Assembly: GCA_033344915.1 (NCBI GenBank)
Contig: JAWPML010000001.1
Location: 3,305,736-3,369,735, forward strand
Length of the DNA stretch: 64,000 nt
Source: Acidimicrobiales bacterium
Lineage (GTDB): Bacteria; Actinomycetota; Acidimicrobiia; Acidimicrobiales; Aldehydirespiratoraceae
Direction: 5' to 3'
This document shows positions 32,999 to 42,252 of this stretch, piece by piece; the stretch's first letter is position 1, and each line of letters starts with the position of its first letter. A program made the translations under genes and the position numbers. Under the pieces are notes generated by a model. The model made no database searches, was not told the origin of the DNA, and worked only from the letters and a program-made list of their open reading frames with translations.

Positions 32999-33618
32999 TA
33001 TCCCTCCTCCGACGAATCGTTCCGAGCCAGCCACACGGGTGCTTCTCTGGCGTCCTCGGGCGGCACGATACCGGCGCCCTTCCCGGCGGGGATCGCCTGG
33101 CGGATCGTCGCGAGCGTGCCGTGGGCGGGGATGTCGTCGGCCCGACCGGACCGGAGGTCCTCGATCATCTGATCGAACTCGTCGTGGCTCATGCGCAGCT
33201 TGTAGCGATAGTTCACCTGGAGACACGGTGCCTCGGTGCAGGCGGCGATGCACTCCACGTCCTCGAGGGTGAACATGCCGTCGGCGGTCGTTCCCCCGGC
33301 CTTCACGCCGAGCGTCTTCTCGGCGTGGTCGAGCAACTCCTCACCGCCGAGCAGCTGGCAGGAGAGGTTGGTGCACACGTTGACCATGTACGTGCCGACC
33401 GGGTGGAACTTGAACATCTCGTAGAACGAGCCGGTGCCCTTCACCTCGGCCGGCGTGGTGCCGGTCAGCTCGGCGATGTGGCGCATGGCGTCGTCGGTGA
33501 CGTAGCCGTCCTGCTCCTGGGCGAGATGCAACAGGGGGATCAGCGCCGACTTCTTCACCGGGTAGCGCGAGATGATGTCGGTGGCGATCGCGAGGTTGGC
33601 GTCGGAGAAGCGGCTCAT
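32998..33618 (-). CDS. nuoE: NADH-quinone oxidoreductase subunit E, N1a [2Fe-2S]
   Basis: 206 residues of the 24-kDa thioredoxin-like family. The four cysteines are in VNVCTNLSCQLLG and in VECIAACTEAPCLQV (first and last pairs of the usual CxxxxC...CxxxC set). An additional C-terminal stretch of about 45 residues is proline/alanine-rich. The start overlaps the nuoD stop by 4 bases, and nuoF follows with a one-base overlap. Confidence 0.95.
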   Translation of the reverse strand: MSRFSDANLAIATDIISRYPVKKSALIPLLHLAQEQDGYVTDDAMRHIAELTGTTPAEVKGTGSFYEMFKFHPVGTYMVNVCTNLSCQLLGGEELLDHAEKTLGVKAGGTTADGMFTLEDVECIAACTEAPCLQVNYRYKLRMSHDEFDQMIEDLRSGRADDIPAHGTLATIRQAIPAGKGAGIVPPEDAREAPVWLARNDSSEEG

Positions 33619-34883
33619 CGGTCCACCTCGCCCATGATCGGATCGACCGAGGAGATGATCGCGACGCCGTCGGCGATCAGACCGTCCTTCATGAGGTGCG
33701 GCATCGTCTGGAGGTTGATGAACGACGGCCCGCGCACGTGCATCCGGTACGGCGTGGCGGTGCCGTCGGACACGATGTAGACGCCGAGTTCACCGCGGGG
33801 CGACTCGACGCAGGCGTAGGCCTCCCCCACCGGCACCTGGAATCCCTCCGTGAAGATCTTGAAGTGGTGGATGAGCGCTTCCATCGACTCGTCGATCCGG
33901 ACCCGGGGCGGCGGAGTGACCTTCTTGTCCTGCACCCGATAGTCACCGGCGGGCATCTTGTCGACGATCTGGCGCACGATCCGCATCGACTCGCGGATCT
34001 CGTTGAGCCGGATCGCGTAGCGGTCATAGCAGTCGCCGTAGGTGCCGACGATCACGTCGAACTCGACCTCGTCGTAGGCGAGATACGGCTCGTGGCGGCG
34101 GAGGTCCCAGGCGTAGCCGGTGGACCGCAGGAGCGGACCGGTGGCGGACAGGGCGAGCGCCTCGTCGCTGTTCAGCACGCCGACCCCCTGGAGCCGGTCG
34201 CGCCAGATCGGCTGGCCGGTCATGAGCACGTCGTACTCGTCGAGGCGCGGGGCGGTGATGTCGAGGATGCGCACCACCTCGTCCTCCCACCCGTCGGGCA
34301 GGTCGGCGGCGACGCCCCCGGGGCGGATGTAGTTGTGGTTCATCCGCAGACCGGTGACGATCTCGAAGAACCGCAGCACCTCTTCACGCTCACGCCAGCC
34401 GTAGATCATCATGCCGACGGCGCCGAGATCCATGCCGTTCGTGGCCATGAAGAGCAGGTGCGACGACATGCGGTTGAGCTCGCACATCAGCATCCGGATC
34501 CACGTGGCCCGCTCGGGCACCTCGATGCCGAGGAGCTTCTCGGTGGCGAGGGAGAACGCGAGCTCGCTGAACAGCGGCGAGGCGTAGTCCATGCGGGTGA
34601 CGTTGGTGCAGCCCTGGAGATAGGTGAGCTGCTCGGCCTGCTTCTCCATGCCGGTGTGGAGATAACCGACGACGGGCTTGGACCGCAGCACGGTCTCACC
34701 CTCCATCTCGAGCATGAGACGCAGCACCCCATGGGTCGACGGATGCGACGGACCCATGTTGAGCAGCACGCGTTCGTCGTCGAGCGGCGTGTTCGGGTCG
34801 TTGCCGATCTCCGCCGCCTCGGCCTCGGAGAGGCGCAGCACCGCGGAGTCGTCACCGCGCCGGAGTACCCGTTCCGCAGTCAC
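33615..34883 (-). CDS. nuoD: NADH-quinone oxidoreductase subunit D, 14-subunit complex I
   Basis: 422 residues from GTG at 34883. An upstream extension is open but overlaps the end of nuoC. GPSHPSTHGVLR gives the conserved histidine, and TRMDYASPLFSE keeps the quinone-site tyrosine. At the position of the methylated arginine of mitochondrial NDUFS2 this protein has threonine (GYLHTGMEKQ), the form I know from mycobacterial NuoD. The contrast with the other NuoD in this window is informative. The N-terminal 35 residues are variable and acidic. Confidence 0.93.
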   Translation of the reverse strand: MTAERVLRRGDDSAVLRLSEAEAAEIGNDPNTPLDDERVLLNMGPSHPSTHGVLRLMLEMEGETVLRSKPVVGYLHTGMEKQAEQLTYLQGCTNVTRMDYASPLFSELAFSLATEKLLGIEVPERATWIRMLMCELNRMSSHLLFMATNGMDLGAVGMMIYGWREREEVLRFFEIVTGLRMNHNYIRPGGVAADLPDGWEDEVVRILDITAPRLDEYDVLMTGQPIWRDRLQGVGVLNSDEALALSATGPLLRSTGYAWDLRRHEPYLAYDEVEFDVIVGTYGDCYDRYAIRLNEIRESMRIVRQIVDKMPAGDYRVQDKKVTPPPRVRIDESMEALIHHFKIFTEGFQVPVGEAYACVESPRGELGVYIVSDGTATPYRMHVRGPSFINLQTMPHLMKDGLIADGVAIISSVDPIMGEVDR

Positions 34884-34920
34884 TTCCCCACCGTCGCCTT
34901 CTGGCTTCGCACCGTGCGGC

Positions 34921-35451
34921 TCATCGAATATTGCTCGCAGCCTTGAACTGCACCGGGATGCTCCCGACCGCATAGTCCTTCCGGAGCGGGTGACCGATCC
35001 AGTCCTCCGGCATGAGGATCCGGCTCATGTCGGGGTGCTCGGCGAACTCGATGCCGAACATGTCATAGACCTCGCGCTCGAGCGCCTCCGCGCCGGGCCA
35101 GAGGTCGAACAGCGACGGTGCGATCGGCTCGTCGCCGGGCACCTGGACCCGGATCCGGATCCGCTCGCCGGACTCGTGGTTGATCAGCGCGGTGACGACC
35201 TCGAAGCGCTGCGCCTCGTGACCCGCGGGCAGGCCGCGGGGAGCGGCGAAGGTGAGATAGTCCACGGCGGTCAGGTCGATCAGCTGATCGAAGCCGTCCG
35301 CCCGAGCGGCCGTTGCGACCGCCAGATAGCCCTCGACATCCGTGTGGAGCACGCCGTCGGCTCCCTCGACCCCGCCGTAGCGGCCCGCCGGCGCTTCCGC
35401 GGGCGTCTCGTCGTCAGCCGTCTCGTCGGCCGTGGTTTCCTCGTCGCTCAC
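34921..35451 (-). CDS. nuoC: NADH-quinone oxidoreductase subunit C, 14-subunit complex I
   Basis: 176 residues. The 30-kDa signature is EREVYDMFGIEFAEHPDMSRI followed by HPLRKDYAVG. The start is GTG at 35451, 2 bases after the nuoB stop, with GAGG in front; an ATG far upstream lies in nuoB. The N-terminal 30 residues are rich in Asp, Glu, Thr and Ala. A 37-base gap separates it from nuoD, the largest inside this nuo set. Confidence 0.92.
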   Translation of the reverse strand: MSDEETTADETADDETPAEAPAGRYGGVEGADGVLHTDVEGYLAVATAARADGFDQLIDLTAVDYLTFAAPRGLPAGHEAQRFEVVTALINHESGERIRIRVQVPGDEPIAPSLFDLWPGAEALEREVYDMFGIEFAEHPDMSRILMPEDWIGHPLRKDYAVGSIPVQFKAASNIR

Positions 35452-35453
35452 CC

Positions 35454-36047
35454 TCAGCTCCCGATGGTGAGGCCGGCGCTCTGGCCGTCGCGCTGTTCGA
35501 TGACGATGCCGGCACCGCCGCCGTTCTCGTCCCGTCGCTTGAGGATCTCCTGGTTCTCGATCTTCTCGTGCAGCGTGAAGATCGCGTGCATGAGCGTCTC
35601 CGGACCGGGCGGGCAGCCCGGGGCGTAGACGTCGACCGGGACGACCTGGTCGACGCCCTGCACGATGGCGTAGTTGTTGAACATGCCGCCCGACGACGCA
35701 CACACACCCATCGAGATGACCCACTTGGGTTCCATCATCTGGTCGTAGACCTGACGCAGGATGGGTGCCATCTTCTGGCTCACCCGGCCGGCGACGATCA
35801 TGAGGTCGGCCTGGCGGGGCGAGGCCCGGAAGGTCTCCATGCCGTAGCGGGCGAGGTCATAGTGGGCAGCGCCGGTGGCCATCATCTCGAGCGCGCAGCA
35901 GGCGAGGCCGAACGTGGCCGGCCAGGTGCTGCGGCGCCGCGCCCAGTTGATGAGCGACTCCACGTTCGCGGTGATGAAGTTGTGCTCGAGACCGGCGAGT
36001 CCGTCGTTGGCGATGTCGGTGGTGTCACCCAGGATCGGCAGCTTCAT
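35454..36047 (-). CDS. nuoB: NADH-quinone oxidoreductase subunit B, cluster N2, 14-subunit complex I
   Basis: 197 residues. N2 ligands: the cysteine pair in [20 protein letters not shown] and [10 protein letters not shown]. The Gly/Asp/Gln-rich C-terminal 20 residues are an extension. The start shares one base with the nuoA stop. Confidence 0.95.
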   Translation of the reverse strand: MKLPILGDTTDIANDGLAGLEHNFITANVESLINWARRRSTWPATFGLACCALEMMATGAAHYDLARYGMETFRASPRQADLMIVAGRVSQKMAPILRQVYDQMMEPKWVISMGVCASSGGMFNNYAIVQGVDQVVPVDVYAPGCPPGPETLMHAIFTLHEKIENQEILKRRDENGGGAGIVIEQRDGQSAGLTIGS

Positions 36048-36538
36048 CAGGCCGCCTCACCGGGAGCGTCGGTGTCGTCGTCGACGCGGGGACCGCGATC
36101 CTCGAGCCCGACCCGGCGGATGGTGGACGCGAAGGTGCGCTCGGGCGAAGTCATCTCCGTCGGGGGCGCCACGTGCTTGAGCGGGCCCCACTCGAGCGCG
36201 CCGTTGCCGATCAGGTAGACGAACGACTCGAACACGGCGAACGAGAACACCATGATCAGCACCAGGCCGAAGAGGCCGAGACCACCCTGGGCGATCGCCC
36301 ACGGGTAGAAGAAGATGATCTCGATGTCGAAGACGATGAAGATCATCGCCACGAGGAAGAACCGCACCGGGAACCGTTCCGGGGTCTCGCGGGTCGGCAC
36401 GATGCCGCACTCGTAGGGCTCCCGCTTGGCGACCGTGGGGTTGCGGGGCGCGAAGAGGCCCGACACGAGGAACGATCCCGCCGCGAAAAGGGCCGCGAGG
36501 ATCAGCAGGAAGAGGAGCGGGAGGTACTGGCCGAGCAC
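36047..36538 (-). CDS. nuoA: NADH-quinone oxidoreductase subunit A, 14-subunit complex I
   Basis: 163 residues, three helices, with the acidic motif [12 protein letters not shown]. The C-terminal tail of about 45 residues is longer than usual and hydrophilic. GTG start at 36538, 10 bases after the stop of the upstream unknown membrane protein. No promoter-sized gap separates the nuo set from the cytochrome genes, so it is most likely read through from them. Confidence 0.94.
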   Translation of the reverse strand: MLGQYLPLLFLLILAALFAAGSFLVSGLFAPRNPTVAKREPYECGIVPTRETPERFPVRFFLVAMIFIVFDIEIIFFYPWAIAQGGLGLFGLVLIMVFSFAVFESFVYLIGNGALEWGPLKHVAPPTEMTSPERTFASTIRRVGLEDRGPRVDDDTDAPGEAA

Positions 36539-36548
36539 GGCCTGACCC

Positions 36549-37691
36549 CTAGCCCGCCGCGGCGAACTCGGCTCGCCTGGCCATCTCGACCTTGTCGCGT
36601 TCGTGGAGCATGTAGCAGAACGCCAGGAAGATCAGCAGCGAACCGATGGTGACGAGGGCCGGCAGCTGGCGCAGGTTGCCGAGGTCCCGGACCATGACCA
36701 CCGAGATCACGGGCTCGTTCTCGTCGGCGATCGGCCGCTTGGGCGCGGTGCCGGGCAGGTTGTCGATCGATTCCGCGGTGACGGCCTGCACCTGGATCAT
36801 GGCGTAGCCGGTCGGATGCTTGATGGTGAGCGCGGAGCGGACCTGCGTCCAGATGCGGTCCCATCGGTTCGGGTCCTCCGGGAGGCCTTCCTTGCCACCG
36901 GAGGCGTAGCCGTTGAGGATCTTGAACTCCGTCTGGCTGTCGAAGGAGAACTCGCCGCTCTCGAGCAGGAAGGCGATCGCCGAGGCCTGGGCTTCACCCA
37001 TCTCGGCGGTGGACAGCAGCCGCCACTCGCCGAGCGCCTCGAGGTCGTCGGGCACGATGTGCGGCGCCACGGCCGCCAACTCCGACAGTGTCGTCTCGCT
37101 GTTCTTCTCGTTCTCCGCGGCGAGGAGCAGCTCGATCTCCGTCGCGTCGAGACCGTCGGTCTGGTCGCCGGTGAGCAGGTCCTCGGTGAGCACACCGAAG
37201 TCGAGCCAGGCCACGCCGAAGTCGATGATGTCCTGGTCGCCGGACTCGGACATCGCCTGGACGTCGACCGAGAGGTCACCGTCGATGATCTCGACGTACT
37301 CCGCGTTGGTCTCGCTCAGTTCGGCGGCCTTGGCCAGCAGGACCTCCTGCGCCGTCGGCAGATCGGCCGAACGGAGGGTCTCCGCGACATCGTTCTCCGC
37401 GAAGTCCAGGTGGGCACCGGTCTCCTCGTTCTCCTCGACGATCTCGAGCTCGACGAAGACGGGGCGATCGCCCGCGTAGCCGATGCCGTAGATCCACCAG
37501 ACACTGCCCATGATCGCCATCCAGCCGAAGAAGCCGGCGCCGGCGATGAGGGTGCCGAGGCGGGTGCCCGAGTTGGTGGCGAGCAGGAGCCACACCGAGC
37601 CCATGAGGACGACGACGCCCGTGAGGACGGCGAGGAAGCCGCGGATTTCAGGGTCCCAGGCGAGACCGGCGATGAGGTCGATCATCTGCAT
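36549..37691 (-). CDS. Unknown membrane protein with large extracytoplasmic domain, between bc and nuo genes
   Basis: 380 residues. Two N-terminal helices (about 17-37 and 44-68) and one near the C-terminus (about 342-361) flank a hydrophilic, acidic domain of about 270 residues. No heme-binding, Fe-S or enzyme motif is visible. The protein ends with a basic/charged tail (HERDKVEMARRAEF). The ATG shares one base with the cytochrome c stop; a second ATG two codons later is possible. Its position between a cytochrome bc operon and nuoA suggests a structural or assembly role. I do not recognise the family. Confidence 0.75.
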   Translation of the reverse strand: MQMIDLIAGLAWDPEIRGFLAVLTGVVVLMGSVWLLLATNSGTRLGTLIAGAGFFGWMAIMGSVWWIYGIGYAGDRPVFVELEIVEENEETGAHLDFAENDVAETLRSADLPTAQEVLLAKAAELSETNAEYVEIIDGDLSVDVQAMSESGDQDIIDFGVAWLDFGVLTEDLLTGDQTDGLDATEIELLLAAENEKNSETTLSELAAVAPHIVPDDLEALGEWRLLSTAEMGEAQASAIAFLLESGEFSFDSQTEFKILNGYASGGKEGLPEDPNRWDRIWTQVRSALTIKHPTGYAMIQVQAVTAESIDNLPGTAPKRPIADENEPVISVVMVRDLGNLRQLPALVTIGSLLIFLAFCYMLHERDKVEMARRAEFAAAG

Positions 37692-39190
37692 TACGGAAGG
37701 GTCCTCTCGAACGCGACGATCGCGTCGATCTGATCTGAGGTGAGCGTGGCCGGGTAGAAGAACTCGTCGTCGGTGCCGATCGACGGGCCGACCGCGTCGG
37801 TCTCGACTCGGGAACCGAAGCCGGGCATCTGACCGTTGCCGCCGGAGCCGCCCCGGCCGTAGGCGACGCCGATGGTCTGACCGGACTCGATGAACTGGGC
37901 GTGGGTGCGGGCGGTCTCGAACTGCTGGGTGGTCGACCCGCCGCGCAGGTTCGGGCCGAAGTAGCCGTCGCCCTGGACGTATTCGTCGAGCGGCGACTCG
38001 GTGGTGCCGTTGGCCCGTAGCGTGTAGCGCTCCGCGGCGTCGTAGCTGAAGCCGAACGTGTGGCAGCGGGCGCAGCTGTAGGTGGCGTTGGCGGCCGGGT
38101 TCGTGAAGAGGAACTCGCCGTACTTCCAGTAGGCCTCGACGTTGGGCACACCGCCGTCGGGATCGGACAGGAGCTCGAGGGTGGCCCAGCGCAGGGCATC
38201 ACCTTCGAGGGAGTCGTCGTCGTCGAGCGCCATCATCTCGGCCGCGACGCGGGCCCCCTCGGCCTCGGCCAGGAAGGCGACGGCCAGCGCGTCGATCTCT
38301 TCGCCCGCCGCTGCGTTGGCCTCGTTGAAGCGGTCGGTTGCGGCCGCGAGGGTGTCGCACAGGCCGGTCTCGTCCTCGTCGAGATCGGCGTCGCCACAGT
38401 CGATGTCGAGTGCTTCGACCGCGAGCGTCGCTTCGAGCTGGGCAGCCGATGCTTCGCGGACCTCGGTGAGTGCCGGGGAGACGTAGACGAACGCACCCGT
38501 GTCGTCGGTGCCGTCGACCACATACTCCTCGGCGCGCTGGAGCACGCCCGCCTCGACCTCGCTCGCGATGGTCTCGGCGTCGATCTGGATCGAGCGGAGG
38601 TAGTAGATGACCTCTTCGAGCTGCTGGTCCGTGAGCGGGCCACCACCACCGGCACCCCACGCGGGCATGACGCCGTTGCGGCCGAAGTTCAGGGTGTGGA
38701 GGACCTCGTCCTCGGAGAACCGCGAGAGCACGGTGTTGAGCGCGGGGGCCTTCCACACGACCTGGGCGATGAATCCACCGTCGTCCGTGGTCAGGGCGGT
38801 GCTGGTGGAGCCACCGGCACCGGCCGCGCCGTGGCACGAGACACACTGGGCACCTTCGATGTAGATGTCCTCGCCCCGGTTGGTGAAGATCCGGTCGATG
38901 TCCTTGTTGCGACCCTCTTCGCGACCCGGCTCACCGAGCCAGTAGAAGGGAAGCGCGATCGCGATGATCGTGAGCATCGCCAGGTTGGCGGCGAGCGCGA
39001 GGTCGAGACGACGACCCTCGAGGTCCTCGTCGCGCAGGGCGGGCGCGCGGTTCGCGGCCAGCTCGACCTCCGATCCGATCTCGGCCTTGGCCGCACGGAT
39101 GTTGAAGAAGAGGTAGACGAGCCCACCGATGAAGACGATCGCGAGAATCGCGAAGCCAATGGTTCGTTGTGTGGATGCAGCGAGCAGCAT
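37691..39190 (-). CDS. Membrane-anchored diheme cytochrome c of the bc complex
   Basis: 499 residues. Two helices (about 12-30 and 66-85) precede two c-type heme sites, CVSCH at 116-120 and CARCH at 373-377. Likely methionine ligands are in NGVMPAWG (175) and GNGQMPGFG. Between the two cytochrome domains is an acidic, probably helical stretch of about 140 residues containing a non-heme cysteine pair. It plays the part of cytochrome c1 or QcrC, taking electrons from the Rieske protein. It starts 51 bases after the Rieske stop. Confidence 0.88.
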   Translation of the reverse strand: MLLAASTQRTIGFAILAIVFIGGLVYLFFNIRAAKAEIGSEVELAANRAPALRDEDLEGRRLDLALAANLAMLTIIAIALPFYWLGEPGREEGRNKDIDRIFTNRGEDIYIEGAQCVSCHGAAGAGGSTSTALTTDDGGFIAQVVWKAPALNTVLSRFSEDEVLHTLNFGRNGVMPAWGAGGGGPLTDQQLEEVIYYLRSIQIDAETIASEVEAGVLQRAEEYVVDGTDDTGAFVYVSPALTEVREASAAQLEATLAVEALDIDCGDADLDEDETGLCDTLAAATDRFNEANAAAGEEIDALAVAFLAEAEGARVAAEMMALDDDDSLEGDALRWATLELLSDPDGGVPNVEAYWKYGEFLFTNPAANATYSCARCHTFGFSYDAAERYTLRANGTTESPLDEYVQGDGYFGPNLRGGSTTQQFETARTHAQFIESGQTIGVAYGRGGSGGNGQMPGFGSRVETDAVGPSIGTDDEFFYPATLTSDQIDAIVAFERTLP

Positions 39191-39241
39191 GCGCGTTGGA
39201 AGGGTTCTCGAGACTGTCTGGACGGGAACGGAGGGAGGTTA

Positions 39242-40120
39242 CTAGTGGGAGGCCTGACCGATGCAGTTGGGCCCTTCGGCTTCCTGACCGGTGGTGTTGG
39301 TCCCGATGGCGGGACCCTGGATGATGGTGCCGGTGTCGACGGTGAGGGAGCCGTCGGGACCGATGGTCATGGCGAAACGATCCATGCCGCGCGGGGCCGG
39401 GCCGCCGCGCTTCTCGCCGACCTGGTTGTACTGCGAGCCGTGGCACGGGCACTCGAACCACTGGGAGGTGGCACAGCTGGGCACGCGGCAACCGAGATGC
39501 GGGCACTTCTGGTAGAGGGCGACGATGCCGCCGTCGAGACCGAGCTGGAAGCCGGCGGTCATGCCGGAGAGCTCGGGTGCGGAGTAGACGTTGCTGGCCT
39601 TCTCGACGGCGCCGTTCGGGTATTCGGTGAGCCACATGCGTCCCTCGGCCTTGTAGAGGAAGCCGTTGCTGCTGCGGATCTGGCCGAGCAGGTCGCTCAC
39701 GAGACCGACCTTGATGGCCGAGCCGAAGCCGCCGCCGAGCTGGGGCCACAGGAAGGCGATGCACGCCGCGCCGAAGCTCGAGAGGCCGAGGGTGAACATC
39801 AACACGATCGACCGGTTGAAGAACTGCCGACGGGTGACGCCGATCTGCTCGGGGTCCGGCGGGACGTAGGGGGCGGGTGGCGCACCGCGTCCGGCGAGCT
39901 GGAGCTCCTTGGTTGCGGCCTTGCGCTCGAGCACCGCCGCCTGCTCGACCTGCTTGCCGGTGAGCTCGTCCTCGGCGCCCAGCGCGGGGCTGGCGGCGTC
40001 ACGGGCCCGGGTCTCTCGCGACAGCATGCCGACGGCATCGGTGTTCTGGCGCGCCCGCAGGCCGGCGCCGATCCCGATCAGGGCCAGCACGGCCAGCACG
40101 ACGATTGCAGCGATCAACAT
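39242..40120 (-). CDS. Rieske [2Fe-2S] protein of a menaquinol-cytochrome c reductase (QcrA/PetC-like)
   Basis: 292 residues. The cluster motifs are CPHLGC (206-211) and CPCHGS (224-229); the ligands are Cys206, His208, Cys224 and His227, with Cys211 and Cys226 for the disulfide. Helix 1 is at 2-20 and helix 2 at about 103-123. A twin-arginine TRRQFFNR stands directly before helix 2, as in actinobacterial Rieske proteins whose last helix is inserted by Tat. The intervening 80 residues are charged. Confidence 0.92.
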   Translation of the reverse strand: MLIAAIVVLAVLALIGIGAGLRARQNTDAVGMLSRETRARDAASPALGAEDELTGKQVEQAAVLERKAATKELQLAGRGAPPAPYVPPDPEQIGVTRRQFFNRSIVLMFTLGLSSFGAACIAFLWPQLGGGFGSAIKVGLVSDLLGQIRSSNGFLYKAEGRMWLTEYPNGAVEKASNVYSAPELSGMTAGFQLGLDGGIVALYQKCPHLGCRVPSCATSQWFECPCHGSQYNQVGEKRGGPAPRGMDRFAMTIGPDGSLTVDTGTIIQGPAIGTNTTGQEAEGPNCIGQASH

Positions 40121-40198
40121 GTCAGTTGCCTCCTCGGGGGCTCATCCCCAGATTGGCTCCGGGCGTGAGCCCATACGCAGCGGTTCGGTGGTCGTTCA

Positions 40199-40972
40199 TC
40201 ACAGCTCGAAGAAGAGGCCGGCTTCCCAGGGGAAGACGAAGTTGAAGCCGGGACCCCGGAAGAACGAGCCGATCATCACGAGGACCGCCCAGAACATGAG
40301 GTGAATCGTCATTAACGACACCGCGAACTTGCGGTCCTCGGGCTTGTTGGACGGGTTCTTGTCGATGTAGGGGGCGAGGATCAGCAAGAAGATGCCGATG
40401 CCCGGAATGGTCACGCCGGCGACCATCGGGTGGAACATCGTGAGCAGTTCCTGCAGGCCGAGGAAGTACCAGGGTGCCTTCGACGGGTTCGGGGTCTCGT
40501 TGAAGTTCGCGAGCTCCAGCAGCGGGGCGTTGACGAAGATCGAGAAGATGAGGGTGAACGCGGTGATGAAGAGGGCGGCGGCGAACTCGATGACGAGCAG
40601 GTGGGGCCAGACGTGGACCTTGTCCTGCGGCATCGCCTTGACGTCCTGGATGGAGCCGGACTTGACGACGGTCAGGAGGCGCTGGGTGTGGCCACCGGGG
40701 CCGGTGGGCAGCGGACCGGCTGCGGCCGCAGCCGGGGCGGCGGCCGGCGCGGCGGTCTCGACCGCGGTGCCACCACCGTCGCCGCCGTCGGCCTTCGCCT
40801 TGGCGGCCTTCGAACGCTCGAGCAGGTGGGCGGGGATCTTCGACGCGGCTTCCTGCTGTTCGGCGGTCAACTCGGCTTCTTCGGCGGGCGCGGCATCGGA
40901 CGCCTTGGCGGCGGCGGCCTTCGCCCGCGCCTCCTCGGCCCGTTTGCGGAGATGTTCTGGGACTTCGGTCAT
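40199..40972 (-). CDS. petD: Cytochrome b C-terminal part / subunit IV with repeated PEHL-type N-terminal peptide
   Basis: 257 residues. The C-terminal 140 residues form three or four helices with PSKAPWYFLGLQELL, the Qo-site PEWY region in its APWY form. The N-terminal 95 residues are an unusual extension: EVPEHLRKRAEEARAKA (3-19) and KIPAHLLERSKAAKAKA (45-61) are two versions of one peptide, followed by an Ala/Pro linker. The divergent cytochrome c at 42994 begins with the same peptide. It lies 24 bases after the b6-like gene, so cytochrome b is split as in b6-type complexes. Confidence 0.9.
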   Translation of the reverse strand: MTEVPEHLRKRAEEARAKAAAAKASDAAPAEEAELTAEQQEAASKIPAHLLERSKAAKAKADGGDGGGTAVETAAPAAAPAAAAAGPLPTGPGGHTQRLLTVVKSGSIQDVKAMPQDKVHVWPHLLVIEFAAALFITAFTLIFSIFVNAPLLELANFNETPNPSKAPWYFLGLQELLTMFHPMVAGVTIPGIGIFLLILAPYIDKNPSNKPEDRKFAVSLMTIHLMFWAVLVMIGSFFRGPGFNFVFPWEAGLFFEL

Positions 40973-40996
40973 CGTTCCTCCTCGTCCAGCCCTGGC

Positions 40997-41794
40997 CTAC
41001 AGCGGACCCGAGATGCCGCCGTCCTTGCGCACCCGCCAGAAGTGGATCGCCATGAAGATGACGATCACGAACGGGAGCATGAGGACGTGCAACACGTACC
41101 ATCGCAACAACGTGTCCGTGCCGATCTCGACGCCGCCGAGGAGCACGAATCTGACCTGGTCGCCGAACACCGGTGTGTACCCCATCATGTTGGTGCCCAC
41201 CGTCACCGCCCAGAGTGCGAGCTGATCCCAGGGCAGCAGATAGCCGGTGAACGAGAGCAGCAGCGTGAGCGTGAGCAGGATCACGCCGATCACCCAGTTG
41301 AACTCGCGCGGCGGCTTGTAGGCGCCGTGGTAGAAGACGCGGGCCATGTGGAGGAACACGGTGAGCACCATGAGGTGCGCACCCCATCGATGCATGTTCC
41401 GTACGAGCAGCCCGAAGGTGACCGAGGTCTGCAGGGTGTAGATGTCGTCCCACGCCGCGGCGGCGGTGGGGCGGTAGAAGAACATCAGGAAGATGCCGGT
41501 GACCGTCAGCAGGATGAAGAGGAAGAAGCTGAGCCCGCCGAGACACAGCGTGTAGGAGACCTTGACCGCGTGACGCTTCACCTTCACCGGGTGGAGGTGG
41601 TACATCACCGAGTTCATGATGACGTAGGAGCGGTTACGGGGGCTGTCGGTGTAGCCCTTCCGGAAGATCGAGCCCGGACGGAAGATGGAGTTCCACGCCT
41701 GGCTGGAGACGATGTCGTCGCCGAGCTGGGCCGCGGAGTCCTGCAGCCGCTGCGGGAGGGGCTTCTTGATCTCGTCGTCGGTGTCGGTTGCCAT
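40997..41794 (-). CDS. petB: Cytochrome b6-type subunit with conserved heme-ci cysteine
   Basis: 265 residues. MHRWGAHLMVLTVFLHMARV supplies heme histidines 135 and 149. WYVLHVLMLPFVIVIFMAIHF supplies 236 and 251, with spacings of 14 and 15 as in cytochrome b6. The C-terminus GISGPL is b6-like. Cys84 in YTLCLGGLSFF aligns with the b6 cysteine that binds heme ci covalently. The protein should oxidise menaquinol at the outer site. It lies 41 bases after the ferredoxin stop. Confidence 0.93.
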   Translation of the reverse strand: MATDTDDEIKKPLPQRLQDSAAQLGDDIVSSQAWNSIFRPGSIFRKGYTDSPRNRSYVIMNSVMYHLHPVKVKRHAVKVSYTLCLGGLSFFLFILLTVTGIFLMFFYRPTAAAAWDDIYTLQTSVTFGLLVRNMHRWGAHLMVLTVFLHMARVFYHGAYKPPREFNWVIGVILLTLTLLLSFTGYLLPWDQLALWAVTVGTNMMGYTPVFGDQVRFVLLGGVEIGTDTLLRWYVLHVLMLPFVIVIFMAIHFWRVRKDGGISGPL

Positions 41795-41835
41795 GAGAGG
41801 TTCGCTTTGTCTGTCTGGTGTTGGTGGTCAGAGCC

Positions 41836-42252
41836 TCAGCCGAGGCGCATGCCGTATCCGTAGCCGTGGGAGTTGGTCCGCTGGTGGGCGTCGCCGGCCG
41901 CGGCGGGGTCGCCGATCTTGCCGAGGATGATCACACCGGTGGGACACCGATCGACGCAGAGCGCGCAACGGGTGCACACGTCGTCGTCGATGGTGAAGAT
42001 CACGTGGTCGTTCGGGTCGAGCCCGGGCTGCTCCGTGCCGATCGCCTCGTCGATGGCGTCGGGGCGCACCATGAAGATGCACTTCCACGGGCAGATGTCG
42101 ACGCAGCCCTCGCACATGATGCACTCGGACTGGTCGATGTGGATGAACTGCTTGGGCTTGACCGCCTGGGAGAGCCACGCCGCGTCCACTTCCTGGAGCA
42201 CGTAGTCGTCGCGGAACTCCGGCATCGGCGGGTTCGCATCGGTCGTGGTCAC
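41836..42252 (-). CDS. Ferredoxin-type protein with two [4Fe-4S] clusters in the bc operon
   Basis: 138 residues. CIMCEGCVDICP (cysteines 44, 47, 50, 54) and CTRCALCVDRCP (93, 96, 99, 103) are two complete 4Fe-4S motifs. An extra Cys58 (PWKC) follows the first. No signal peptide or helix is present, so it acts in the cytoplasm or at its membrane face. The GTG at 42252 overlaps the stop of the small membrane protein by 4 bases. A ferredoxin is not a standard part of bc complexes; together with its neighbour it may form an electron-input or side module. Confidence 0.88.
   Translation of the reverse strand: MTTTDANPPMPEFRDDYVLQEVDAAWLSQAVKPKQFIHIDQSECIMCEGCVDICPWKCIFMVRPDAIDEAIGTEQPGLDPNDHVIFTIDDDVCTRCALCVDRCPTGVIILGKIGDPAAAGDAHQRTNSHGYGYGMRLG

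Noticed and set aside
32999-33253. Upstream extension of nuoF
   Set aside because: The added residues are an out-of-frame reading of nuoE; GTG at 32998 has a strong ribosome-binding site.
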